A stretch of DNA of 64,000 bases from an uncultured Oscillospiraceae bacterium (GTDB lineage Bacteria > Bacillota > Clostridia > Oscillospirales > Oscillospiraceae). Of this stretch, positions 1 to 7,794 are shown one piece after another. Location: assembly GCA_934573855.1 (NCBI GenBank), contig CAKTMF010000009.1, positions 47,381 to 111,380 on the forward strand, read 5' to 3'. The stretch's first letter is position 1; the number at the start of each line of letters is the position of its first letter. A program made the position numbers and the translations under genes. The notes under the pieces are model-generated. The model did not search any database. It was not told the origin of the DNA and was given only the letters and a program-made list of their open reading frames with translations.

Positions 1-2316
1 TGCGGTAAAAACGTAGCCGTGATCTTCATAACGAGGATCGAAGCGGGCCAGACAAAGAACGAAGGCCTGTGTCTCAAATGCGCCCGCGAGCTTCACATTA
101 AGCCCGTGGACGACGTGATAAATAAAATGGGCATTTCGGACGAGGACCTTGACAGCCTTTCCGGCGACATGATGAACGCGCTCTCCGGCGTCGAGGATAT
201 CATGCCCACCGACGAGGACGAGAGTGAGGACGACGACGGCAAGACCGCGACCTTTCCCTTCCTCAACAGGCTCTTCGGCGGTCCCGCCGCAGCAGGCGGC
301 GCCCAGAATGAAAATCAGGAGCGGCCGAAGAACGACGCTCCCGGCACTGCCCCGGCCGCGCCCAAGACGCCCAAGCGCAAGTATCTTGACAACTACTGCA
401 TTGACCTGACGGCGCGCGCCAAGGCCGGTAAGCTCGACAGCATGATCGGCCGTGAGGAGGAGCTTGAGCGGGTCATACAGATACTCAACCGCCGCCAGAA
501 AAATAACCCCTGCCTCATCGGCGAGCCGGGCGTCGGCAAGACCGCCATCGCCGAGGGGCTTGCCCAGCGTATCGCCATGGGCAATGTTCCCTATAAGCTT
601 CAGGATAAGCAGGTATTTCTCCTTGACCTCACCGCGCTCGTGGCCGGGACGCAGTTCCGCGGCCAGTTCGAGAGCCGCATGAAGGGCCTCATCGAGGAGA
701 TACGCAAGCAGGGGAACGTCATCCTCGTTATCGACGAGGTGCATAATATAGTCGGCGCAGGCGACGCCGAGGGCAGCATGAACGCTGCCAATATTCTCAA
801 GCCTGCTCTTTCAAGGGGAGAGATACAGGTCATCGGCGCCACCACCTTTGCCGAGTACAGGAAGCATATCGAAAAGGACTCCGCACTCGAGCGCCGCTTC
901 CAGCCCGTCACCGTCGGCGAGCCGTCCATTGACGACAGCATAAAGATCATCCGCGGCATTGCCCACTACTACGAGGATTACCATCAGGTACACATCTCCG
1001 ACGAGATGTGCCGTCAGGCTGTCCTGATGTCCGAGCGCTATATCACCGACCGCTTTCTCCCCGACAAGGCCATCGACCTCATCGACGAGGCCTGCTCCGA
1101 CGTCAATCTCAAGGACTCCGGGATCACCCGCCGCATGGAGGCGGAGCGGGATCTTGAAAACGTATGCTTCGAGCGGGAGGTGCTCATGTCCGACGGCGGG
1201 TCTGCGGGGACCGAGCTTACCGAGGAGCAGCTCGACATGCGCTATGCCCGTATCGCCGAGCTTCGCAGCAAGGAAATACAGCTGCGCTCCGAGATAGACC
1301 AGCTCAAGGCCAAGGGCCGGCCGGAGCTTACGCAGGATAACCTCGCCCGCATTATCGAGCTGTGGACCAAGATCCCCGCTTCCACCATCTGTCAGGATGA
1401 ATTTGACCGTCTCGCGAGGCTTGACGAACGCCTCAAGACCCACATCGTCGGGCAGGACGAGGCGGTGGAGGCCGTCTGCGCCGCCATCAAGCGCAGCCGC
1501 GTCGGACTCAAGACCAAGCGCAAGCCCGTGAGCTTTATCTTTGTGGGCGGCACGGGCGTTGGCAAGACGGAGCTTGTAAAGCGCCTTGCCGCCGACATGT
1601 TCGACTCGCCCGAATCACTCATTCGCCTTGACATGTCCGAGTTTATGGAGAAATTCTCCGTCTCGCGCATAATCGGCTCGCCTCCGGGCTATGTCGGCTA
1701 TGACGAGGCCGGTCAGCTCACCGAGAAGATACGCCGTAAGCCCTACTCGGTCGTGCTTTTTGACGAGATAGAAAAGGCTCATCCCGACGTGATGAACATT
1801 CTCCTTCAGATACTTGACGACGGCCGCATCACCGACGCTCAGGGCAGAGTCGTGAACTTCGAAAACACCGTCATCGTCATGACCACCAACGCCGGCAGCA
1901 ACAGCAAGTCCGGCAGCGTGGGCTTCGGCGGCTCTCTCGGCGACATGAGCCGTGAGCGCACCATGAAGGCGCTCAACGAATTTCTCCGCCCAGAGTTTAT
2001 AAACCGCGTGGATGAGGTCATCTGCTTCAACCAGCTGACCGAGGAGAATTTCCGCGCCATCGCCGCCATCATGCTCGGCGAGGTGAGGGACGCCATGGCC
2101 GAGCGGAACATCACCGTTGCGTGGGACGAGAGCGTCATTGACCATCTTGTCAGGGAAGCCTATTCCGTCACCTACGGCGCGCGTAATCTCCGCCGCACCA
2201 TCCAGAAGCAGATCGAGGACGAGATAGCCTCTCAAATCGTTGACAGGCACGGAGAAAATATTAGTTATGTAAACCTCTCTGCCGCCGACGGAAAGATAAA
2301 GGTAGAAATAAACTGA
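1..2316 (+). CDS. Clp-family AAA+ unfoldase with N-terminal zinc finger (5' end cut off)
   Basis: A Hsp100 unfoldase that threads proteins into ClpP. The frame is open to base 1, so the true start lies upstream; the first ATG would lose half of a zinc finger. The visible residues start Cys-Gly-Lys, with a second CxxC (CLKC) about 30 residues on, as in ClpE and McsA, instead of Clp_N repeats. A low-complexity Asp/Pro/Ala linker follows. AAA-1 has Walker A GEPGVGKT, a short coiled middle domain follows, and AAA-2 has GGTGVGKT. A VGF tripeptide in the usual ClpP-docking loop position suggests it works with ClpP. ClpE-like is the best description, but ClpC is the usual automatic label. The site TTATGTAAAC lies at 2265-2274 near its 3' end. 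The macrodomain gene follows 12 bp downstream. Confidence 0.9.
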   Translation, partial: CGKNVAVIFITRIEAGQTKNEGLCLKCARELHIKPVDDVINKMGISDEDLDSLSGDMMNALSGVEDIMPTDEDESEDDDGKTATFPFLNRLFGGPAAAGGAQNENQERPKNDAPGTAPAAPKTPKRKYLDNYCIDLTARAKAGKLDSMIGREEELERVIQILNRRQKNNPCLIGEPGVGKTAIAEGLAQRIAMGNVPYKLQDKQVFLLDLTALVAGTQFRGQFESRMKGLIEEIRKQGNVILVIDEVHNIVGAGDAEGSMNAANILKPALSRGEIQVIGATTFAEYRKHIEKDSALERRFQPVTVGEPSIDDSIKIIRGIAHYYEDYHQVHISDEMCRQAVLMSERYITDRFLPDKAIDLIDEACSDVNLKDSGITRRMEAERDLENVCFEREVLMSDGGSAGTELTEEQLDMRYARIAELRSKEIQLRSEIDQLKAKGRPELTQDNLARIIELWTKIPASTICQDEFDRLARLDERLKTHIVGQDEAVEAVCAAIKRSRVGLKTKRKPVSFIFVGGTGVGKTELVKRLAADMFDSPESLIRLDMSEFMEKFSVSRIIGSPPGYVGYDEAGQLTEKIRRKPYSVVLFDEIEKAHPDVMNILLQILDDGRITDAQGRVVNFENTVIVMTTNAGSNSKSGSVGFGGSLGDMSRERTMKALNEFLRPEFINRVDEVICFNQLTEENFRAIAAIMLGEVRDAMAERNITVAWDESVIDHLVREAYSVTYGARNLRRTIQKQIEDEIASQIVDRHGENISYVNLSAADGKIKVEIN

Positions 2317-2328
2317 CGGAGGATAGCT

Positions 2329-2844
2329 ATGGGAAAGCTTGAGATAGTTCTTGGCGACATCACGAAGCAGCACGCCGACGCCATAGTCAACGCCGCGAAC
2401 TGCTCGCTCCTCGGGGGCGGCGGAGTCGACGGTGCGATACACCGCGCAGCGGGACCGGAGCTGCTGGAGGAGTGCCGCACCCTTAACGGCTGCCGCACCG
2501 GAGAGGCCAAGATAACCAAGGGTTACCGCCTCCCGGCAAAGTATGTTATCCACACTCCCGGCCCGGTATGGCACGGCGGCGGACATAACGAGGCGGAGCT
2601 TCTCGCCTCCTGCTACCGCTCCTGCCTGACGCTCGCGTCGGAGTACGGCTGCAAAACGGTGGATTTCCCCTCCATAAGCACAGGTGTGTACCATTTTCCG
2701 CTTGCCAAGGCGGCGGAGATAGCCGTGAAAACGATCACCGGATACCTCGCGCAGCACCCTGAGATCGAGCGCGTGCGTATGGTCTGCTTCAATGAGCAGA
2801 CTGCCGTTCACTATGAAAAGGCGCTCCGGGACTGCGGGGGCTGA
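2329..2844 (+). CDS. Macrodomain protein (ADP-ribose/O-acetyl-ADP-ribose hydrolase type)
   Basis: A 171-residue single macrodomain of the YmdB / O-acetyl-ADP-ribose deacetylase type, predicted to bind ADP-ribose and remove ester-linked acetyl or ADP-ribosyl groups in the cytosol. The ligand loop is clear: NAAN at residues 21-24, then a glycine-rich GGGGVDGAIHRAAG stretch (29-42), and a later PSISTGVYHFP motif. The start ATG has the ribosome site GGAGG 8 bp upstream. It follows the Clp gene by 12 bp and abuts the rhomboid gene, so the three are probably cotranscribed. The substrate in vivo cannot be told from sequence. Confidence 0.92.
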   Translation: MGKLEIVLGDITKQHADAIVNAANCSLLGGGGVDGAIHRAAGPELLEECRTLNGCRTGEAKITKGYRLPAKYVIHTPGPVWHGGGHNEAELLASCYRSCLTLASEYGCKTVDFPSISTGVYHFPLAKAAEIAVKTITGYLAQHPEIERVRMVCFNEQTAVHYEKALRDCGG

Positions 2845-2846
2845 CA

Positions 2847-3413
2847 GTGAGAAAAGGCAGCATAAGATTTCAGTACAATTCACCGGTCGTCCTTACCTTT
2901 GCGCTGCTCGCGCTCGGTACGCTCCTGCTGCAGAAGCTTTCGGGCGGCTGGACGACGATGAAGTTTTTCAGCGTCTACCGCTCCTCGCTGGCAGACTTCT
3001 GGACTTATCCGCGCTTCGTCCTCCATGTCCTCGGCCACACCGGCTATTCCCACTACATAGGCAACATGATGATGATACTCGTCGTGGGGCCTCCGCTCGA
3101 GGAGAAGTACGGCAGCCGCAGTCTGCTCCTCGCGATATTCCTGACGGCGCTGATCTCCGGCATGGTGCAGTGGCTTTTCTTCCCCGGCACCGCGCTGCTG
3201 GGCGCGTCGGGGATAGTGTTCATGATGATAGTCATGTCCTCCCTCTCCGGCATGAAGGAGGGCTGCATTCCGATAACCCTCATCCTTGTTCTCGTGCTGT
3301 ATGTGGGCAGGGAAGTGGTCGACGGCGTTGTACTCAGCGACAATGTCTCCCAGCTCACCCACATCATCGGCGGGCTGTGCGGGGCGCTGTTCGGGCTGAG
3401 CGTGCGGAGGTAG
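2847..3413 (+). CDS. Rhomboid-family intramembrane serine protease
   Basis: A 188-residue integral membrane protein of the rhomboid family. It carries the catalytic GASG motif (Ser121) and a late-helix histidine (His172) in the order expected for the Ser/His dyad. It also has the HxxxxHxxxN-type motif of the second helix (around residues 64-73). About six hydrophobic segments can be traced. GTG is the start, two bases after the macrodomain stop, with no other plausible start. It probably cleaves transmembrane proteins within the membrane; the substrate is unknown. Translational coupling with its neighbours on both sides suggests a small operon. Confidence 0.88.
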   Translation: MRKGSIRFQYNSPVVLTFALLALGTLLLQKLSGGWTTMKFFSVYRSSLADFWTYPRFVLHVLGHTGYSHYIGNMMMILVVGPPLEEKYGSRSLLLAIFLTALISGMVQWLFFPGTALLGASGIVFMMIVMSSLSGMKEGCIPITLILVLVLYVGREVVDGVVLSDNVSQLTHIIGGLCGALFGLSVRR

Positions 3414-3417
3414 CGCG

Positions 3418-3864
3418 ATGGAGAGACTTCTTATCAGCGCCTGCCTCATCGGGGCCGACTGCAAGTATTCCGGCGGCAATAACGCGCTGGACGGCGGGAC
3501 GCTTCGCGCGCTTCGGGAGCGCTACGAGCTTGTACCGGTCTGCCCCGAGTTTGCCGGTGGCCTTCCCACTCCGAGAGATCCCAGCGAGCGTCTGAACGGC
3601 AGGGTCGTGAGCTGCAACGGGCGCGACGTGACGCGTGAGTACGAACGCGGCGCGGATCTGGCTCTTGAGCTTGCGAGGCGATTTGACTGTCATAAAGCGC
3701 TCATGAAGGAGCGCAGCCCCTCCTGCGGCAGCGGCGAGATATATGACGGAAGCTTCAGCGGAACGGTCATAAGCGGTTATGGCACCGCGGCGGAGAAGCT
3801 CCGTGCCGCCGGCGTGGAGGTCATCGGCGAGAGCAGGGTGTACTGCCTCATCCGGAACTTATAA
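3418..3864 (+). CDS. DUF523 family protein
   Basis: A 148-residue protein matching the DUF523 family, recognised from the N-terminal SACLIGADCKYSGGNN segment and the later KERSPSCGSGEIYDGSF motif. The conserved cysteines (SACL, DCKY, SPSCG) are typical and suggest metal or cofactor binding, but the family has no established function. The start is ATG after the ribosome site GCGGAGGTAGCG, four bases past the rhomboid stop. It is the last gene of the run and is followed by a strong terminator. A divergent member of a larger DUF523/DUF1722 protein is less likely given the length. Confidence 0.88.
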   Translation: MERLLISACLIGADCKYSGGNNALDGGTLRALRERYELVPVCPEFAGGLPTPRDPSERLNGRVVSCNGRDVTREYERGADLALELARRFDCHKALMKERSPSCGSGEIYDGSFSGTVISGYGTAAEKLRAAGVEVIGESRVYCLIRNL

Positions 3865-3878
3865 ACGAATAACAGCAG

Positions 3879-3905
3879 CCGGGCGGCCGTAGGCCGCCCG
3901 GTTTT
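3879..3905 (+). terminator. Rho-independent terminator after DUF523 gene
   Basis: A perfect 10-bp GC stem (CCGGGCGGCC / GGCCGCCCGG) with a 3-base loop is followed by TTTT. It ends the clp-macro-rhomboid-DUF523 unit. Confidence 0.9.
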
Positions 3906-4266
3906 CTACCTTGCGATCACGAGTGAAGCGGGAGTGATGAAAAGCCCCCTATCGGAGGAGCCATCAGGCTGACTGAGGGAGTGTGTCGGAATGAGAAGGT
4001 CTCTCTCCGTTAAATCCTGCGGTTTTGCCGCCTCCCCCGTCGGAGGGCGGCAAAAAGACGGTGTCGCACGGAAAAAAGATTTTCGCACGGGAGGAGCAAG
4101 CCCAGTCCCTACGAAGGGAAGAAAAGAAAAAATCTTTCCTATTGGAAAGATTTCCAAAGTGAATTTGCATTATGTGAATTACAATATGTAAACCAAATTA
4201 TGAAAATAAAAATATGTAAACCAAAACTTCCCGGACGGGATCCTGTTCTGGTTTACATAATTTATT
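3906..4266. other. Intergenic, hairpin-rich spacer without a convincing gene
   Basis: No credible gene is seen here. The stretch holds a hairpin at 4023-4055 (TTTTGCCGCC against GGGCGGCAAAA), a perfect 10-bp hairpin at 4130-4153 (AAATCTTTCC/GGAAAGATTT), two near-copies of TTATGTAAAC at 4184 and 4212, and an exact inverted copy at 4251-4260. The mosaic of stems resembles dispersed repetitive extragenic sequence rather than decayed coding DNA. Confidence 0.55.
4214..4258 (-). terminator. Hairpin terminator built from two inverted TATGTAAACC copies
   Basis: The 14-base arms at 4214-4227 and 4245-4258 are inverted copies with one mismatch. Read on the minus strand, the stem is followed by a T-rich run, and it lies just past the stop of the minus-strand gene at 4267. 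It probably terminates that transcript. Confidence 0.6.
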
Positions 4267-4809
4267 TTATGCTCTTTCCCCGTCTCCGTCGAAATACATC
4301 ACCGGGGCCATTCCCGAGACCAGCAGCACCATGTCTGAGCTCTCTGTCTCACTGCCGCTGCGGCCATAGCACTGTTCGATGAGTATTTCTCCGCTGTAGA
4401 CGCCGTATTCGGCGGAGTTCGGCTGCTGGGAGACGATGTTTTCCTTCAGCAGCGTCCGTATGTCGCACTCGCCGCTGACGCTGCCGAGGCGTCTGCCCTT
4501 GACATAGACGGTCTTGAGCAGGGAAACGCCCCCGGTCTCCCTCAACACCCTGTCGGTAAAGTCCTGCCGGTCGTTCCGCGGCGGGCGCAGACTCAGATAT
4601 GACGATGTCGTGACCGCCGGCATTATTGCCGCGCCCTCGCATATCTCCTCCGCCGCAAGCTCCGAAAGATACAGGCACTCACCGGCACAGCCCGGCGAGT
4701 AGCTCCCTGCCAGCGGCTCGCCGTTTACGCTCACGGTGCAGCACACGTTAAGATTCGCCGCTGCCACGAGCAGCAGCGCGGATACGAACAAAAAAAGTTT
4801 TCCCCTCAT
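4267..4809 (-). CDS. Secreted protein of unknown function
   Basis: A 180-residue protein I do not recognise. The start is the ATG preceded by GGAGGTGG; a longer open frame upstream lacks a ribosome site and would bury the signal peptide. Residues 1-25 form a signal peptide (MRGK, then a long Leu/Val/Ala core). The mature part has paired cysteines (CAGEC), a VNGEPL and a VKGRRLGSV element, and a stretch of the pattern DIRTLLKEN, which loosely recalls N-terminal regions of cell-wall hydrolases, but no catalytic domain is present. The promoter region contains TTATGTTAAC directly ahead of the ribosome site. It is transcribed after the SSB-like gene. Confidence 0.7.
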   Translation of the reverse strand: MRGKLFLFVSALLLVAAANLNVCCTVSVNGEPLAGSYSPGCAGECLYLSELAAEEICEGAAIMPAVTTSSYLSLRPPRNDRQDFTDRVLRETGGVSLLKTVYVKGRRLGSVSGECDIRTLLKENIVSQQPNSAEYGVYSGEILIEQCYGRSGSETESSDMVLLVSGMAPVMYFDGDGERA

Positions 4810-4824
4810 TTGACCACCTCCAAA

Positions 4825-4834
4825 GTTAACATAA
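4825..4834 (-). repeat. RTTATGTWAACY site upstream of the secreted-protein gene
   Basis: An exact minus-strand copy of TTATGTTAAC, three bases ahead of the GGAGG of the gene starting at 4809. It is placed where a repressor or a ribosome-access element could act. Confidence 0.5.
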
Positions 4835-4886
4835 CTTATCTGACGGACGAGGTCAATAGCTTCGACAAAACTGGTGGGAATAAGCT

Positions 4887-5504
4887 TTATTCTTCTTCCG
4901 TGACGGCGGCGATCTCCGTGACGGACACCTCGAACGCGGTCCTTTCGACCGAGCCGTATTCCGTCAGCTTTATGTAGTGCCGGCTCTGGAGCCTTCCGCT
5001 GAGCTGCACCTGCGTCCCCACGCCCCACAGGCAGACCTGCTGCGCCTGCCGGCCCCAGCATATACACGGCAGATAATCCGAGCGGCTGTAGCTCCTGTTG
5101 ACGGCCAGCATAAGGTCGCAGATATCCCTGCCCATCGGCGTGGTGCGCAGGTTGGGGAGTTTACATAATGTTCCACGCAGCATGACGAGGTTGCTGTCCT
5201 CATCGTCGCAGAAGTAAAGCTCTCTCGCGAACACGGTTATCACGAGCTTCGCGCCCTCTCCGCGGCGATTGTTGAAGGTCCGCACCTGCCCGATAACGCA
5301 GAGCTTCTCGCCCTCGTGCCCCTGAAGCTCCGGCAGCTGGCTCCGGCGCACTATCACGTTCAGCGTGTCGAAGTTTCCCGACAGGCGCTCCACCTCAAGC
5401 TGAAAGGTGTAGAATTCCTGCGAGCGGCTGAGATGGGAAAAAACGGGGCTGCCGGCCATTGTCCCGCACAGCTTCGTGTAGTTGTTTTCGGTGTTCATGT
5501 CCAT
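4887..5504 (-). CDS. Single-stranded DNA-binding protein-like, two tandem OB folds
   Basis: A 205-residue protein related to SSB. Two OB-like units can be traced. The first (about residues 10-95) has LCGTMAGSPV at its start and VIGQVRTFN in the middle; the second (about 105-200) has MLRGTLCKLPNLRTTP, the SYSRSDYLPCICWGRQA segment typical of SSB, and VQLSGRLQSR. Standard SSB has one OB fold plus an acidic tail ending in a DF-type hexapeptide; here the tail ends in acidic residues with no such motif. It may be an auxiliary rather than the replicative SSB. TTATGTAAAC (minus strand) lies within it at 5159-5168, encoding Leu-Cys-Lys. Confidence 0.8.
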   Translation of the reverse strand: MDMNTENNYTKLCGTMAGSPVFSHLSRSQEFYTFQLEVERLSGNFDTLNVIVRRSQLPELQGHEGEKLCVIGQVRTFNNRRGEGAKLVITVFARELYFCDDEDSNLVMLRGTLCKLPNLRTTPMGRDICDLMLAVNRSYSRSDYLPCICWGRQAQQVCLWGVGTQVQLSGRLQSRHYIKLTEYGSVERTAFEVSVTEIAAVTEEE

Positions 5505-5556
5505 TTCTTAGGCCATCCTTTTCGAAGATATGTTTAAGCATATGTTCAGATGACTA

Positions 5557-5585
5557 TTGAATATGTGCGCGGAAAAGGTTATAAT
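5557..5585 (+). promoter_or_regulatory. Sigma-A-type promoter of deoC
   Basis: TTGAAT, a 17-base spacer and TATAAT, ending 30 bp before the deoC start. Confidence 0.75.
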
Positions 5586-5615
5586 ACTGCCACAATTCTT
5601 ATGAGGTGAAGATCA

Positions 5616-6275
5616 ATGGACATTAAGGAAATTCTTGAAAAATGCGACCATACTCTGCTCCGCGTGGACTGCACCGCCGATGAGATACGCACTCTGTGCG
5701 ACCAGGCGATAAAGTATAACTGCGCCAGCGTATGTATCCCGCCCTGCCACGTTTCGGGCGCGAAGAGATACGTCAGCGGCAGAATGAAGATATGCACGGT
5801 CATCGGCTTCCCCAACGGCTACATGACCACCGCCGCCAAGGCGTTTGAGGCGGCCGACGCGATAAAGAACGGAGCGGACGAGATCGACATGGTCATCAAT
5901 CTCTCCATGGTCAAGGATGGCCGCTGGGACAAGGTGGCCGAGGACATCTCCGCCGTCCGCGAGGCGACCAAGGGCTATATCCTCAAGGTCATAATCGAGT
6001 GCTGCCTTCTCACCGACGAGGAGAAGGTAAAGATGTGCGCCATAGTCGCGGACTGCGGCGCGGATTATATCAAGACCTCTACCGGCTTCTCCAAGGGCGG
6101 CGCCACCCGCGAGGACGTCAAGCTCATGCGCGAGAACTGCCCCGCGAGCGTCAAGGTCAAGGCCGCCGGCGGTATCTCCTCCATAGAAGATGCGGAGGAC
6201 TTCGTGGCCCTCGGCGCGGACCGTCTCGGCACCAGCCGTATAGTCAAGCTCGCCATGGCGATGGAGCAGGAGTAA
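5616..6275 (+). CDS. deoC: Deoxyribose-phosphate aldolase
   Basis: This enzyme cleaves 2-deoxyribose-5-phosphate to acetaldehyde and glyceraldehyde-3-phosphate in deoxynucleoside salvage. The 219-residue length is normal. The family signature is complete: EIDMVINLSMVKDG with the catalytic Asp, the YIKTSTGFSKGGAT phosphate-side segment, and the Schiff-base lysine in VKVKAAGGI. The ATG start follows an AGGTGAAG ribosome site, with a near-consensus promoter just upstream. No other deoxynucleoside catabolic gene is adjacent, so it appears to be a single-gene unit. Confidence 0.97.
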   Translation: MDIKEILEKCDHTLLRVDCTADEIRTLCDQAIKYNCASVCIPPCHVSGAKRYVSGRMKICTVIGFPNGYMTTAAKAFEAADAIKNGADEIDMVINLSMVKDGRWDKVAEDISAVREATKGYILKVIIECCLLTDEEKVKMCAIVADCGADYIKTSTGFSKGGATREDVKLMRENCPASVKVKAAGGISSIEDAEDFVALGADRLGTSRIVKLAMAMEQE

Positions 6276-6292
6276 GACCTCTTACCTACGGA

Positions 6293-6661
6293 TCATTTGC
6301 GGAGACTTCTCCGCAGCAGCGTACACAGCGCCGTGCCGGGGACGGAGAGCGCCAGCCACGCGAGAGTGAACGCGGGACATATCTGCCCCATCAGGTTGAG
6401 CGGCATGTCCGAGTAATCCCAGACGCCCCAGCCCAGCGTGAGGTTCACGAGCAGCCCGGTCTCAAATTCCACCGCGGTTATCACGGCGGCACAGAGTATC
6501 CATTTACGCACGCGGCCGAGACCGCTGCCGGAGATGATATATATGAGCGTGAAGCACAGCCCGCCGCACAGAAGCATCGTCCAGTGCGTCCACCCGCGCC
6601 AGAGAAGCTCCGCCAGACCGTAGAGCGCCGCGCCGAGGAGATATACGATAAAGTATTCCAT
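6293..6661 (-). CDS. Small membrane protein, putative ABC-transporter type IV (CmpB-like) family
   Basis: A 122-residue hydrophobic protein with about four membrane segments. The C-terminal half contains the motif GVWDYSDMPLNLMGQICPAF, characteristic of the small Firmicutes membrane family labelled putative ABC-transporter type IV. No ATPase partner lies next to it, and its role is unknown. The start is the ATG preceded by GGGAGG with a 7-base spacer, five codons inside the longest open frame. It converges with deoC, leaving 17 bp between the two stops. Confidence 0.75.
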   Translation of the reverse strand: MEYFIVYLLGAALYGLAELLWRGWTHWTMLLCGGLCFTLIYIISGSGLGRVRKWILCAAVITAVEFETGLLVNLTLGWGVWDYSDMPLNLMGQICPAFTLAWLALSVPGTALCTLLRRSLRK

Positions 6662-6752
6662 GTCGACCCCTCCCATTGGGTATATCTTTTCCGGGGACAG
6701 GAATAATTATCCTCGCGCGTGAATAATAATATTGAAGAAAGCGAAAAAAGCC

Positions 6753-6781
6753 TTGACAAGCCGCGAAATAACTGTTATATT
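6753..6781 (+). promoter_or_regulatory. Consensus promoter of the infC operon
   Basis: A perfect TTGACA, a 17-base spacer and TATATT. Transcription is predicted to begin near 6788, giving a leader of about 150 nt. Confidence 0.85.
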
Positions 6782-6787
6782 ATCAGG

Positions 6788-6935
6788 GCTAAAAGAAAGA
6801 AGGTATCGCGCTTTGCGTCCTCACCCGGCGGCAGTCGCCAGCCGTGGTCAATAAAAGCACTTCCCCTTTGGGGCAACAGTGGTTTTATGCGCGGACGCGG
6901 TGCGTCCGCGCTTTATTTTTACCGGAGGTGTTTCA
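6788..6935 (+). ncRNA. infC/L20-type attenuator leader
   Basis: The untranslated leader between the promoter and infC ends in an intrinsic terminator at 6889-6920: a perfect 10-bp stem (GCGCGGACGC/GCGTCCGCGC) with the tail TTTATTTTT, placed before the ribosome site. In Firmicutes the infC-rpmI-rplT operon is controlled by L20 or tRNA-responsive attenuation in exactly this position. The class is inferred from position and the terminator, not from a matched covariance model. Confidence 0.7.
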
Positions 6936-6936
6936 A

Positions 6937-7518
6937 ATCGCAAACGCTGTTCATCAGATCAACGAAGAGATCATTGACAAGGAGATACGCCTTATCGGCG
7001 ACGAGGGCGAGCAGTTAGGCATCATGTCTGCTGAGGAAGCATTCAAGATCGCACTGGAACGCGACCTGGATCTGGTCAAGATCGCTCCGGGTTCCAATCC
7101 TCCGGTGTGCCGTATCATGGACTACGGTAAGTTCCGCTTCGAGCAGACCAAAAAGGAAAAGGAAGCCAAGAAGAACCAGCGTGTTATCGAGATCAAGGAG
7201 ATACGCATGTCTCCCGGTATCGACACCAACGACTTCAACACCAAGCTCAAGAACGCCCAGAAGTTTCTCGCGGACGGCGACCGCGTGAAGGTCTCCGTGC
7301 GCTTCCGCGGCAGAGAGATGGCACACACCCAGATAGGCGAGGTGCTGCTCCGCGATTTTGCCGAGAAGTGTTCAGAGATAGCCAATCTGGACAAGGCGCC
7401 CAAGCTTGAGGGCCGGAATATGTCCATGTTCCTCTCTCCCAAGCCCACTACCCCGCCGAAAAAGCCCGCGAAGCCCAAAATCCCTAAAGCCCCCGAGACC
7501 GCCGGGTCTCAGGAATAA
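6937..7518 (+). CDS. infC: Translation initiation factor IF-3 (non-canonical ATC start)
   Basis: IF-3 binds the 30S subunit and rejects non-canonical start codons. The protein begins INEEIIDKEIRLIGDEGEQLG a few residues in, followed by the IMSAEEAF, ALERDLDLV and PPVCRIMDYGKF motifs. No ATG/GTG/TTG lies where the family starts. An ATC codon sits 8 bases after a clear GGAGG (6924-6928) and gives a 193-residue product. An in-frame GTG at 6844 exists but lies inside the leader, upstream of the terminator. Rare ATN start codons are a known IF-3 self-regulation device in other bacteria. The C-terminus has a Pro/Lys-rich extension (KPTTPPKKPAKP) beyond the usual end. Confidence 0.9.
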   Translation: MANAVHQINEEIIDKEIRLIGDEGEQLGIMSAEEAFKIALERDLDLVKIAPGSNPPVCRIMDYGKFRFEQTKKEKEAKKNQRVIEIKEIRMSPGIDTNDFNTKLKNAQKFLADGDRVKVSVRFRGREMAHTQIGEVLLRDFAEKCSEIANLDKAPKLEGRNMSMFLSPKPTTPPKKPAKPKIPKAPETAGSQE

Positions 7519-7567
7519 ACCAGTTTATAACAGGAGTTTCCTGTAAGTTACGGAAGGAGAAAATATC

Positions 7568-7765
7568 ATGCCCAAACTGAAAACCCACAGCGGTGCAAAG
7601 AAGAGATTCAATCTCACCAAGTCCGGTAAGGTAAAGCGCGCACACGCGTTTAAGAGCCATATCCTCACCAAGAAAGACACCAAGCGCTGCCGCCGTCTGC
7701 GCTCCGAGGCATATGCCGACGTGACCAACGAAGCAACCATCAAGAAAATGATCCCTTACAAATAA
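7568..7765 (+). CDS. rpmI: 50S ribosomal protein L35
   Basis: A 65-residue basic ribosomal protein with the expected start MPKLKTHSGAKKRF, a GKVKRAHAFKSHIL segment and a KKMIPYK end. It has an ATG after AAGGAG and sits between infC and rplT as in nearly all Firmicutes, in one transcript. Confidence 0.98.
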   Translation: MPKLKTHSGAKKRFNLTKSGKVKRAHAFKSHILTKKDTKRCRRLRSEAYADVTNEATIKKMIPYK

Positions 7766-7794
7766 GGGCGGACGCTATATAGGAGGATAAATAA

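Noticed and set aside
2546..2554. Perfect DnaA box TTATCCACA
   Set aside because: A single copy inside the macrodomain gene, encoding a conserved Val-Ile-His stretch, with no cluster or AT-rich unwinding region; not an origin.
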